Source: CAVQEK01 sp963711495 | GTDB lineage: Bacteria; Bacteroidota; Bacteroidia; Cytophagales; Cyclobacteriaceae | Reading direction: 5' to 3' | Assembly: GCA_963711495.1 (NCBI GenBank) | Contig: CAVQEK010000007.1 | Span: 62,001 to 126,000, forward strand | DNA length: 64,000 bases | Shown here: piece after piece, positions 17,968 to 25,915 of the stretch | Layout of the letters: every line of letters starts with the position of its first letter | Numbering within the stretch: position 1 is the stretch's first letter | Made by a program: the position numbers and the translations under genes | Notes under the pieces: generated by a model | The model's database searches: none | What the model was told of the DNA's origin: nothing | Seen by the model: only the letters and a program-made list of their open reading frames with translations

Positions 17968-18702
17968 CTATGATTCTAAGGAAGTGATTTCGATAAATCG
18001 TTCGGAGCCTGTCATGGATATACCACATCGTTTTGGCGAAGTACTTTCATAGGTATTACCACAAGTGGGGCATACATAGTAAACAGACGGCAAAGAATTC
18101 GCATTATTGTTCTCTAACCCGGCCAGAGCCTTTTCATAAAAACCCTTATGTTTTTGCTCCGTTTTATAGGCATAATTTAAACTGATTAGTGCAAGCTGAT
18201 TTCCCGTAGCATTGGCATTTTTTATGAATTCGGGATACATCGTACTTACTTCATAACTTTCTCCGGCAATGGCATCTTCCAGATTTTCACGGGTAGACTT
18301 CACGGTAAACTCCGGATTGACGTCTGGCACCTTCTGTGCTGCTTCCGCCAAAACTGCCTGATGATTCCTGGCATGAACACTTTCTGAAACTGATGCCGCT
18401 TTGAAAAGTAATGCGATTTCATGATAACCCTCTTCTTCTGCTTTTTTACTGTAAGCGGCATATTTAGCACTGGCCGTTGTTTCACCTTTGAATGCGGTTT
18501 GCAGGTTTTGAAGGTTCACCTCCATGGCGTCAGAAGTGGCTACCGGTACAATATCAGCCGTTTCCGTTTTTGAGTTTAACGCTGCATCTTCTTTGTCCGG
18601 TTTTTGCATGGCGTTATTTGTACCCTGATTACTGGTACACGAAGGGATCATGGCAACCAGGATGGTTGCTGAAAAAACAAGAATAATTGTTGTCTTTTTC
18701 AT
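17968..18702 (-). CDS. Rubrerythrin-like lipoprotein with degenerate rubredoxin domain
   Basis: Start taken at 18702 (MKKTTIILVFSATILVAMIP followed by SCTSN), which gives a lipoprotein-type signal; an upstream ATG at 18744 would bury it. A ferritin-like diiron domain follows: FKGETTASAKYAAYSKKAEE, SVSESVHARNH, EDAIAGESYEVSTMYPEF and KTEQKHKGFYEKAL carry the Glu/His ligands of rubrerythrin. The C-terminal rubredoxin-like knuckle has the first pair (VCPTCGNTY) but only one Cys in the second (SPKRCGISMTG), with Ser where the fourth ligand is expected. Rubrerythrins reduce peroxide in the cytosol; export as a lipoprotein and a missing Fe ligand are both unusual. The promoter shares a direct repeat with the DUF2231 operon. 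Confidence 0.82.
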   Translation of the reverse strand: MKKTTIILVFSATILVAMIPSCTSNQGTNNAMQKPDKEDAALNSKTETADIVPVATSDAMEVNLQNLQTAFKGETTASAKYAAYSKKAEEEGYHEIALLFKAASVSESVHARNHQAVLAEAAQKVPDVNPEFTVKSTRENLEDAIAGESYEVSTMYPEFIKNANATGNQLALISLNYAYKTEQKHKGFYEKALAGLENNNANSLPSVYYVCPTCGNTYESTSPKRCGISMTGSERFIEITSLES

Positions 18703-18741
18703 TTTTATGTTTTTTGATTTGGTAAATTTTGTTCGACAGTG

Positions 18742-18800
18742 CAAAGTTGTACCAGGATGGATTTAAATTCCCTTCAGCCAGTCTTAAAATCAGCTTAAAA
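18742..18800 (-). promoter_or_regulatory. Promoter and response-regulator box for the rubrerythrin gene
   Basis: Read on the plus strand, CTTAAAA at 18783-18789 and again at 18794-18800 form an 11-bp-spaced direct repeat. On the minus strand, AACTTTG (18748-18742) is a -7-like element, 34 nt after the repeat. The same spacing and elements occur upstream of the DUF2231 gene. OmpR-family regulators such as PmrA and QseB bind CTTAA direct repeats of this form. Confidence 0.6.
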
Positions 18801-20177
18801 TTAATGTGAGAATCGTAGTGTGAAAATACTCCCTTTGTCTAACTGACTACGCACACCAAGCGAAATGTGTTGTAAATCGGCTAATTTTTTCACAATAGAA
18901 AGACCAAGACCGCTTCCGTCAACCGACGAGCTTCTCGATTCATCGGCACGATAGAATCTGTCAAAAAGGTTTGGAAGATGTTCTGCGGAAATACCTTCTC
19001 CATCGTCTTCAACAGCAAGTGTTTTTAAACGGTTATCCCAGGTGAGGTACACATTTCCATTTTCTTTGCCATATTTAATGGCATTGTTCATCAAATTATC
19101 CAGCATCAGTTCAAGGTAAAATCTATCACCGGTAGCAACCGGATTACCGGCGATATGCACATGGAAATTTATATTTTTTTTCTCAGCAGGTTTTTTCCAT
19201 TTTAGGCGGCAGACAGCAACAATTTGCGAGAGTGATACGGCATCCTTTCTGGCAATGGCTATTCCTGACTCGATACGTGCAAGTTGCAACAATTGATCAA
19301 GTAGTTTATCCAGACGATCTACCTGCATGATAATTTGAGCGATCTTTTCTTCGTATGCCCGGGGTTCCCGTGGTTTGCGGATTAATACTTCAAGTGTTCC
19401 CCGAATAGCAGAAAGGGGTGTACGGATCTCGTGGGAAGCATCACTGGTGAATTGCCTTTGTTGCTGGACACTTTTTTCAATACGGGCCAACAATTCATTA
19501 ATGGTCTCGGCCAATAGATATAATTCATCTTTCCTTTCCGGCAAATCCAATCGGCTGCTGATGTTTGAATCGTTGATGCCCGAAGCTGTTTTAATTAAAT
19601 GATGAACTGGCTTAATCGCCTTCGAAGCCGCCAGGGAAGAAGCCATGTATTGTATAATGAGGACCACTGGGAACGAAATAAGCAACACCAGGATTAAATT
19701 ATGGAGTACTGTAAATGATTCCTGGCGAGATACTGCGATGGTCAATTGTCCTATGATCTTTCCCGTTTCGTTTGTTATCGGGAACTGTCCAAGCCTGATT
19801 TTCTGCTTATTAATTTCACCATTGTAAAAAAGTTCTCGGGTATTAACAGGATCATAGTGAAACACATCTTCCATTAAATTTGACGAGTGAAAAATAACCT
19901 TCCCGTTGATATTGACAATTTGAAGAAAGGTTGGGTTCACCTCAATCTGGCTATGTTCGGCTTCTTCCCATTCCGGCATTTTATTGATGATGATGGAATC
20001 TCCCCGCCAGTCCAAATTGTTGATGACCTCCTCCTTCTCCATTGAGATATCACTATCCAGATGATTATACGCTGTTTTGTTTACCACCCAATAGATTACA
20101 AAGAACACCAATGCGGTAGTGATTGCCACAGCAAGCGTATTGAATAGGGCTATTCGGTTTTTAAATTTTAATGTCAT
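18801..20177 (-). CDS. Sensor histidine kinase
   Basis: Protein of 458 residues. Transmembrane segments near residues 9-30 and 160-185 enclose a periplasmic sensor of ~130 residues; a HAMP-like linker follows. HisKA has FTSDASHEIRTPLSAIRGTL near 245; HATPase_c shows DNLMNNAIKYG, AVEDDGEGIS and the G2 box DGSGLGLSIVKKL. This is the CusS/QseC-like class that pairs with OmpR regulators. Its start overlaps the response regulator stop by one base, so the two are co-translated. The signal sensed is unknown; neighbouring rubrerythrin suggests oxidative or metal stress (inference). Confidence 0.93.
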   Translation of the reverse strand: MTLKFKNRIALFNTLAVAITTALVFFVIYWVVNKTAYNHLDSDISMEKEEVINNLDWRGDSIIINKMPEWEEAEHSQIEVNPTFLQIVNINGKVIFHSSNLMEDVFHYDPVNTRELFYNGEINKQKIRLGQFPITNETGKIIGQLTIAVSRQESFTVLHNLILVLLISFPVVLIIQYMASSLAASKAIKPVHHLIKTASGINDSNISSRLDLPERKDELYLLAETINELLARIEKSVQQQRQFTSDASHEIRTPLSAIRGTLEVLIRKPREPRAYEEKIAQIIMQVDRLDKLLDQLLQLARIESGIAIARKDAVSLSQIVAVCRLKWKKPAEKKNINFHVHIAGNPVATGDRFYLELMLDNLMNNAIKYGKENGNVYLTWDNRLKTLAVEDDGEGISAEHLPNLFDRFYRADESRSSSVDGSGLGLSIVKKLADLQHISLGVRSQLDKGSIFTLRFSH

Positions 20178-20851
20178 TACCCATCTTTAATTTTATAACC
20201 TATCCCCCGCACTGTTTCAATGATGGAAGCCTTTCCCAGATCATCCAATTTATTTCGAAGAGCATGGATGTAAACATCTATTACCGAATCCTCATAGTCA
20301 AAATGCAAATCCCACACTTTCTCGATAATGCGGGTACGACGGCATACTTTCCCTTTGTTCCGCAGTAAATATTCGAGTAATGAAAATTCCTTTTGGGTGA
20401 GTTCAACCGTCTTGCCCTTTTTGGTCACGGTGTGTTTATCAACATCCAGTTCAATACCGGCAGCAGAAAAGACATGCAGTTCTGTTTCATTCCTGCGCAT
20501 CAACACACGGATGCGCGCCAGCAATTCCTCAAAGGAAAATGGCTTGCGGATATAATCATTGGCCCCGGTTTCCAATCCAAACACAGCATCGTCGACGGTG
20601 TCCTTTGCTGTTAAGAAAATGATGGGTATGGCTTTATTTTCCTTTCTTATGGTTCGACAAATTTCAATCCCGCTAAGCCCGGGCAACATCCAGTCGAGCA
20701 ATATCACATCATAGTCGTCGACATAATCAAGGGCCAGTTCCAAACCTTTTTTCCCATTGTCGGTGACATCCACGGCAAAGCCTTCTTCTTCCAGACCATC
20801 ACGTATAAAGTTCGCAATGGACATTTCATCTTCTACGATCAGTATCCTCAT
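20177..20851 (-). CDS. OmpR-family response regulator
   Basis: Protein of 224 residues. The receiver domain has the acidic pair ED at 7-8, the phospho-acceptor Asp53 in VILLDWMLPG, and the conserved Lys in YIRKPFS. The C-terminal winged helix has VELTQKEFSLLEYLLRNKG and the wing end VRGIGYKI. It sits between the DUF2231 gene (43-bp gap) and its kinase (1-bp overlap). It is the likely binder of the CTTAA direct repeats found before both the DUF2231 gene and the rubrerythrin gene. Confidence 0.94.
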   Translation of the reverse strand: MRILIVEDEMSIANFIRDGLEEEGFAVDVTDNGKKGLELALDYVDDYDVILLDWMLPGLSGIEICRTIRKENKAIPIIFLTAKDTVDDAVFGLETGANDYIRKPFSFEELLARIRVLMRRNETELHVFSAAGIELDVDKHTVTKKGKTVELTQKEFSLLEYLLRNKGKVCRRTRIIEKVWDLHFDYEDSVIDVYIHALRNKLDDLGKASIIETVRGIGYKIKDG

Positions 20852-20894
20852 GGTACAATGTCAAATCATCCTTATTTGAAAATAAAATTAAGAC

Positions 20895-21365
20895 TTATTC
20901 ATCGTCCATTGTATGACTGAAATCAGGAAGTGCCAATTGTACCCCGGCGCCATGGCTATAGACCAGTTGTCCGCCCAGGTAACCGGTTCTTGCTACAGCA
21001 CCGATTACTGTTGCAAATAAAATAATACCCACCCATTTTATCCAAAGGCGATTATATTTGAAATAAAAAATAGCAACTCTGAATATGGCTGCTATTATTG
21101 TCAACCAAAGGGTAAGCGTAGCTGCGTCTTCGTGCTTTTCTATTGGACCTTTCAAGGGTCCTTCCTCAATACCCTCTCCAGCATAATAGCCACTAAAATA
21201 GGCGGCCATAGCTCCCAATGCACCGAGCAGTAAAAGATACACTGCTGCATTTTTAAAAAATACCTTTTTGCTAAACATTGCCACTACTTCCGAAAAAAAC
21301 CCGGCTATCAGAAGGGCTATCGGAAAATGAATAATCATGGCATGAAGATGTGTTGCTGTAATCAT
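20895..21365 (-). CDS. DUF2231-like four-helix membrane protein
   Basis: Protein of 156 residues with about four transmembrane helices. It starts ITATHLHAMIIHFPIALLIA, where the HxHxxxxHFPI-type histidines are characteristic of DUF2231 membrane proteins, which are thought to bind heme or metal. A second His is in the loop GPIEKHEDAATLTLW. It is the first gene of the operon with the two-component system. Function in the family is not settled; the regulatory link to rubrerythrin suggests a redox role. Confidence 0.75.
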   Translation of the reverse strand: MITATHLHAMIIHFPIALLIAGFFSEVVAMFSKKVFFKNAAVYLLLLGALGAMAAYFSGYYAGEGIEEGPLKGPIEKHEDAATLTLWLTIIAAIFRVAIFYFKYNRLWIKWVGIILFATVIGAVARTGYLGGQLVYSHGAGVQLALPDFSHTMDDE

Positions 21366-21381
21366 TGTTTTGTTTTTGCTT

Positions 21382-21440
21382 CAAAGTTCAATACACCTCC
21401 ATTTAATATTGATTAACCATTTCTTAAGATTGTCTTAAAA
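21382..21440 (-). promoter_or_regulatory. Promoter and response-regulator box for the DUF2231 / two-component operon
   Basis: CTTAAGA (21423-21429) and CTTAAAA (21434-21440) on the plus strand form an 11-bp-spaced direct repeat. AACTTTG on the minus strand (21388-21382) lies 34 nt from the repeat, exactly as at the rubrerythrin promoter. Autoregulation of the two-component operon is likely. Confidence 0.6.
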
Positions 21441-21470
21441 AGTATCCTTTTTTCGAGTGTTTGCATAAAC

Positions 21471-21808
21471 TTGCTAATCTTGTTGGTAAATCATGCACTG
21501 ATGGGAATATCACATATTATTGTCGATCTCTACCTGCATCTTAAGAAATCACAGAACAGAAAAACCCTTTATGTGATCTTGAAAAGAAGCAGTGATAAAA
21601 TGCAGGCTATGAAACCTCCCTGGATTACAAACAAGTCAAACAGACCAACACATTTGAAACTGTGATCAATTATGATGAAATTCAAACCGTCACCAGCTTC
21701 CTGAACCGGAATGGATGCTACTCCCTCGGGATGGAGGATCCTATTACTGTGCAAGACACTTTGAAAATATGGTTATTTCCAATCGAAGAAATCGATCCTA
21801 AACAATAG
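21471..21808 (+). pseudogene. Relic of an unrecognised gene
   Basis: Two overlapping frames look coding but neither is complete. The first contains DLYLHLKKSQNRKTLYVILK and ends near 21665. The second, open from about 21599, contains AGYETSLDYKQVKQTNTFE and YDEIQTVTSFLNRNGCYSLG and stops at TAG 21806-21808, just before the SNase relic. I do not recognise the family. A frameshift between the two frames near 21595 would join them. Confidence 0.3.
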
Positions 21809-21811
21809 CAA

Positions 21812-22264
21812 GTAAAATATGCTTTGATCGTCCTTTTAGCTGTCCTGTCAATCTCTGCATCCCGGGGCCTTTATGTCAACGATGGTGACACCATCCGGCT
21901 AAATGGCGAAAGAATCCGGTTAAACTGCATCGATGCCCCTGAAATCACTCAACCTTACGGATTAGAGGCAAAAGAATATCTCGTGAAATTGCTGAAGGAT
22001 CAGGAAATAAAAGTCCTGTCAACCGGAAAAGACCAATATGGCCGAACCTTAGCCTGGCTCACAGTAAATGGAGACCCGATTAATTATGATATGGTTAAAG
22101 AAGGTTTCGCCTGGTGGTAACAGTATTATTGCCTGGATGATCAGAAAATGAAATCCTTGCAGGAAAATGCCAAAATCAATAAGTTAGGGCTGTGGAAGGA
22201 TCCGGCACCGGTTAACCCTTATGAGTGGAGGAAAAGCCATAGGAAATTAATTTTAAGGCCCTAA
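21812..22264 (+). pseudogene. SNase-domain nuclease, second copy with in-frame stop
   Basis: Reads KYALIVLLAVLSISAS (a signal-like segment), then YVNDGDTIRLNGERIRLNC, DAPEITQPYGLEAKEY, GRTLAWL and GFAWW. TAA at 22118-22120 replaces the Tyr codon found in the copy at 17425. The frame continues QYYCLDDQKMKSLQENAK and ends at 22262-22264. The expected ATG is also missing (GTA at 21812); TTG 21824 is a possible start. By eye the two copies are about 80% identical in protein. Thermonuclease-family proteins are usually secreted. This copy keeps the signal-like part that the other one has lost. Confidence 0.8.
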
Positions 22265-22588
22265 CATTAAATCAGGTATTATTTTCAAAATCACCGTTTT
22301 GACTCGACCTATCCCTTGCAGATTGCTCCCCAGAGCGCCTGCTTCAACGATTCAAAATTCAAACAGAAAAGCTAAATTGACAGCCTGTCAAATTTTGCAG
22401 GCACTTACCGAGGCAAACAAATATATTCGAGGTATTCGATTGGATGAAAAAGTGTAAAATTGGCATTAAGGATTTTGGAGGGCACGGTGTACTGTTGACC
22501 ACGATCATCAACATCTACACAATTGGATTTAGCTATTTGTTCCTTATTCTTAATAATTATCACCGCTCATTTAGTATGATATTGTACA
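22265..22588. other. Intergenic region with a short coding-like relic
   Basis: No gene is supported. A plus-strand frame near 22375-22460 reads ACQILQALTEANKYIRGIRL before a stop and could be a gene end. An imperfect GCCTG/CAGGC hairpin lies nearby. Confidence 0.25.
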
Positions 22589-23581
22589 TCATTTTCGGCT
22601 ACCCAACAACCTTAACATTCCCTCAGCCAACCTGTTCCCAAGTGTCAGCATTCCATTTGCATCAAAGTGAGCGGCGCCACCCACTCCGTTGCGTGAAAGG
22701 TCAATGGTCTTAATAAGTAGACTATTGGGATCTTTTTGACAGACTGAAGCCTGGTTTTCTCTTACAATTTCGCCATATGCCCAGGTATGGCTATTGACCT
22801 CGCCAATAATAAAAGGAAGGTCCTTAATATTCAGGTCATTACGCACTGATGTTTTGAATAAGGTCAGTAATTTTCCATAATCCAATGCCATTTTTTTGCT
22901 AATGCCGGCTTCATGCTCACCCTGTATCCAAATAAATCCCAAAATTTCATAATTTCTGCCCTCTTGTTTTAATGCATTTAAAGCATTGCGAATATTCAAC
23001 ATCAGATTTTCATAGAGCAAACCAGCGTCTTTACCATTAACAGGGGGATACCAGTTTTTCCCTTTGTCATTAAATCCTTTTAAAGAAGGAATATAATCCT
23101 GATAGTCTATACTTCGAGCAATACCAGTTCCTCCTACTGCATATTTAATGATGGCAATTTCGTCGTCGCGCATAGTCTTAGATAGACTTAAACCAAAACC
23201 AATTTCAGGTCCAAAACACCCATTTTTAAATGATTCTATTTCAGAAATTTCAGAAACTCCAACTTGTAGTTTTGTCCAAGTATTTGCGAACCCTTGCTTT
23301 GCATTACTTCCAGGCCAGAATAATATTTTTGTTAACTTCTTTAAATTCTTCTGAAGATATTCTGTATCTCCTTGGTATTCTTCAATATTACTATATCCAA
23401 CAGCATTTGACTGACCAGCAATAATAAAAACTTTTAATTTATGGTTTTGGGAGGTAGATTTAATTTGTTCAACTTTTTGCTTTTTTTCATTAATTGGCAT
23501 TTCTTTTAAGTTTTTGATAACAAATGGTTCTATTATCATTATCATGGGAAAAAGCCATAAAAGAGTTCTAAACATGTTCAT
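22589..23581 (-). CDS. SASA-family carbohydrate acetylesterase
   Basis: Protein of 330 residues with an N-terminal membrane or signal segment (TLLWLFPMIMIIEPFV). It has the SGNH-type blocks of the SASA family (sialate O-acetylesterase / acetylxylan esterase, CE6-like): nucleophile Ser58 in IIAGQSNAVGY, a central WIQGEHEAG near residue 218, and the catalytic Asp/His region HFDANGMLTLG near 308. It should remove O-acetyl groups from a polysaccharide outside the cytoplasm. It is isolated from the main loci by about 2 kb of relics. The gene is intact. Confidence 0.8.
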   Translation of the reverse strand: MNMFRTLLWLFPMIMIIEPFVIKNLKEMPINEKKQKVEQIKSTSQNHKLKVFIIAGQSNAVGYSNIEEYQGDTEYLQKNLKKLTKILFWPGSNAKQGFANTWTKLQVGVSEISEIESFKNGCFGPEIGFGLSLSKTMRDDEIAIIKYAVGGTGIARSIDYQDYIPSLKGFNDKGKNWYPPVNGKDAGLLYENLMLNIRNALNALKQEGRNYEILGFIWIQGEHEAGISKKMALDYGKLLTLFKTSVRNDLNIKDLPFIIGEVNSHTWAYGEIVRENQASVCQKDPNSLLIKTIDLSRNGVGGAAHFDANGMLTLGNRLAEGMLRLLGSRK

Positions 23582-23676
23582 TCAATTTTCTTTTTTTCAG
23601 ACCCTTCAAAAATATTGAATAAGCAACTCAATTAAATCCGAAGTTCTATAATAATTACTTCGACTATCTTAAATTT

Positions 23677-23896
23677 TCATTTAATGTGTATACCACACTT
23701 TGCATACAAAAGGTAGAACGTACCAATCGTAATATCGCCCCGATAATTTTTAAGAAAATTGTTGAATTTCTTTTCGGTTTCGAGAAATGCATATTCCAAT
23801 CTAAACTGACCCACAGGAATTATTAAGACCAAATTTCTTTCGAATTTCCTATTCCCGCTTGGTCCTGCATCAAATCTTCTGATTTATCATCATCCA
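23677..23896 (-). pseudogene. Unrecognised coding relic
   Basis: A minus-strand frame without ATG reads RRFDAGPSGNRKFERNLVLI, then PVGQFRLEYAFLETEKKFNN and ends at TGA 23677-23679. Codon use and composition look protein-like, but stops upstream at about 23897-23905 and the missing start point to a fragment. I do not recognise it. Confidence 0.3.
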
Positions 23897-23898
23897 AT

Positions 23899-23980
23899 TT
23901 CCATATTCCGATATGGAATAAAATAAAATTATACATTGTTAATCTATTATTTACAGATTAATATTGCATATTCGAATATG
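23899..23980 (+). promoter_or_regulatory. Two palindromic operator candidates upstream of an antitoxin-like gene
   Basis: TTCCATATTCCGATATGGAA (23899-23918) and CATATTCGAATATG (23967-23980) are palindromes that share the half-site ATATGGAA. The second is followed at once by GAATATATAC and the start codon at 23992. They probably bind the HTH protein encoded next. Confidence 0.55.
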
Positions 23981-23991
23981 GAATATATACA

Positions 23992-24510
23992 ATGAAGTAT
24001 ACTAAACAACAGGCCATGAGTCCCATCGATATACTGATCTTATTGAAGATTGTACGTCAGGGTAGCGAACCGTGGTTTCAGCAATCCATGGCCAATGAAT
24101 TGTTTATCAGTCAATCCGAGATCAGTAAATCAATCAAACGATCACAATACGCCGGACTCATCGATCCGGGAGGGAAAAAAGTGATGCGCCAAGGTCTGAT
24201 GGAATTTCTCCAATACGGCATCCGTTATGTTTTTCCTCAACAACCCGGCCCTGTCATGAGGGGAATTCCAACCGCACACAGCATGTCGCCACTAAACCAG
24301 GAAATAGATAGCAATGAGGACTATGTATGGCCTTCAGGCACCGGCCAGGTGCGTGGCCACAGCATTATTCCGCTTTATGCTTCAGTGGTAAAAGCGGTAC
24401 AACATGACCAACCGCTTCACGAACTACTGGCATTGGTAGATGCCCTGCGTGTGGGCAGATCAAGGGAGCGGAATCTGGCCATTGAATTTTTGAAACAAAG
24501 GATATGTTAA
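23992..24510 (+). CDS. HTH-type regulator, probable antitoxin of a nucleotidyltransferase pair
   Basis: Protein of 172 residues. Residues ~10-65 form a MarR/winged-helix-like domain: SPIDILILLKIV, MANELFISQSEISKSIKRSQ, YAGLIDPGGKKV. The rest is not recognised but contains RYVFPQQPGPVMRGIPTAHS, seen in small Bacteroidota and proteobacterial regulators near nucleotidyltransferases. It overlaps the next gene by 7 bp. Palindromes sharing a half-site lie directly upstream, which fits autorepression by an antitoxin. The gene is intact. Confidence 0.6.
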   Translation: MKYTKQQAMSPIDILILLKIVRQGSEPWFQQSMANELFISQSEISKSIKRSQYAGLIDPGGKKVMRQGLMEFLQYGIRYVFPQQPGPVMRGIPTAHSMSPLNQEIDSNEDYVWPSGTGQVRGHSIIPLYASVVKAVQHDQPLHELLALVDALRVGRSRERNLAIEFLKQRIC

Positions 24511-25201
24511 AAAATACGCGAATCAATCGCCTGGCTACCAAACGTGTAGCAACGGCCCTCGGCGAGTTAAACGAAAAGGTAGTCTATGTAGGTGGAGGGA
24601 TCGTGAGCCTGTACATCGATGATCCGGCTGCGGAAGATGTACGCCCTACCAAGGATGTGGATATCAGCCTGGAGATTGTTAGCCTGGACCAATTAGATTC
24701 CCTCCGTGAACGATTAAATGAAAAAGGATTTACCCAATCCCATGAAGATAAGGTAATATGCCGTTTCCGTTTGGAAGACATCAAGGTAGATGTAATGTCC
24801 ACACAAACCATCGGATGGGCCCCGGGAAACCGCTGGTTTAAAGATGGGTTTCATTCATCCTTTTTGTATGATCTGGATGGTTTGTCAATCCGGTTGCTAC
24901 CCCTACCTTATTTTATGGTATCCAAATTTGATGCCTTTCATGACCGTGGCAGCAAAGACCCCCGAACAAGTCACGATTTTGAAGATATCGTGTATCTGCT
25001 TAACCATGTCTCGGATGTCGGGAACAAATTTTAAATTCAGACAAGGTGGTAAGGGATTTTTTAAAAGACACCTTTCAAACCATACTGACGGACGACCTGT
25101 TACAGGAAGCCATCATTGCAAATTTGTACAATGATTATGATGCGGAACAATTTAGTAAGATACGGTCGATATTAGAAGACACTATTAATGGCATTCACTG
25201 A
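24504..25201 (+). pseudogene. AbiEii-like nucleotidyltransferase, one frameshift near the C-terminus
   Basis: The first 176 codons contain VVYVGGGIVSLYIDD and TKDVDISLEI (GG...S and DxD elements of the polymerase-beta fold), then KVDVMSTQTIGWAPGNRWF and a helical segment. The frame ends at a TAA at 25032-25034. A one-base deletion near 25017-25019 explains this: the other frame reads REQILNSDKVVRDFLKDTF, LTDDLLQEAIIANLYND and stops at 25199-25201. The full protein would be ~232 residues. The active-site part is present in the shortened product, so residual activity cannot be excluded. It forms a pair with the HTH gene before it, and is a second AbiE-like module in this window. Confidence 0.7.
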
Positions 25202-25234
25202 CCTATACTTCAACAAGGCCACTATAACATTAGA

Positions 25235-25683
25235 ATGGATAAACTGATATTATTGACCGATGGCATTGTGAATACTAAAACACACGTTGGTTACGGCGCT
25301 TATCTGGCGTTCAGCCTATCTATTCCTCCTGAGGTCGAATTAGTGAAGTCAGGTATCAAAGTGAAAAGATTTGAAAATACAACAGCATCTAAGCTGTAAT
25401 TGCGGACCTTATTGTGGGCGCTGAGCGAAATTCAATCTTTTGGCAGAGACGTAATCACATACACCGATTCCCAAACTATATTGGTTTACTTAATAGGCGC
25501 AAACGGCTTGAACAAAATCACTATCGTTCCAGGAAAAATAGCCTCCTTAATCTTCATGAGGTGTATCGAGACTTCTACCAAATGATGGATTTGCTAAACT
25601 GTGAATTTGTTAAAGTTTGGGGGCATCAACCTTCTAAAAAAAAGGATAACTTTTCGTCACCATTTTTCCCCAGCAATCCATAG
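25235..25683 (+). pseudogene. RNase H-like gene, nonsense and frameshift
   Basis: Starts MDKLILLTDGIVNTKTHVGY and continues to TASKL, where TAA (25397-25399) replaces a codon, expected to be the catalytic Glu of the second RNase H motif. It then reads LRTLLWALSEIQSFG and VITYTDSQTI (third motif, Asp). A frameshift near 25475 leads to GLLNRRKRLEQNHYRSRKN and EFVKVWGHQPSKKKD, the usual C-terminal basic and GH part of RNase HI. The gene is non-functional. Confidence 0.7.
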
Positions 25684-25915
25684 ATCAACTTAAATAGACA
25701 TGGATCCAAGTTTTCAATTTCGCGATAAGTACATTTAAATAGCAGAAAACGGTATTTAAATAGTTCACATCCGGGCTCCATTTCTTGAAACAATGTTCAC
25801 TTATTTTTACGATTTCCATATGCAAGGACACTGTTCTTCATTCAATGAGTTAGCGAAATCTTTTTTACCCAATTATCCAACTTTTTGTTCCTGATTTTAG
25901 CCATAACGAATTGAT

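Noticed and set aside
25684..25915. Three TTAAATAG repeats as an operator array
   Set aside because: The spacing is irregular (about 45 and 22 bp) and the words are AT-rich enough to occur by chance.
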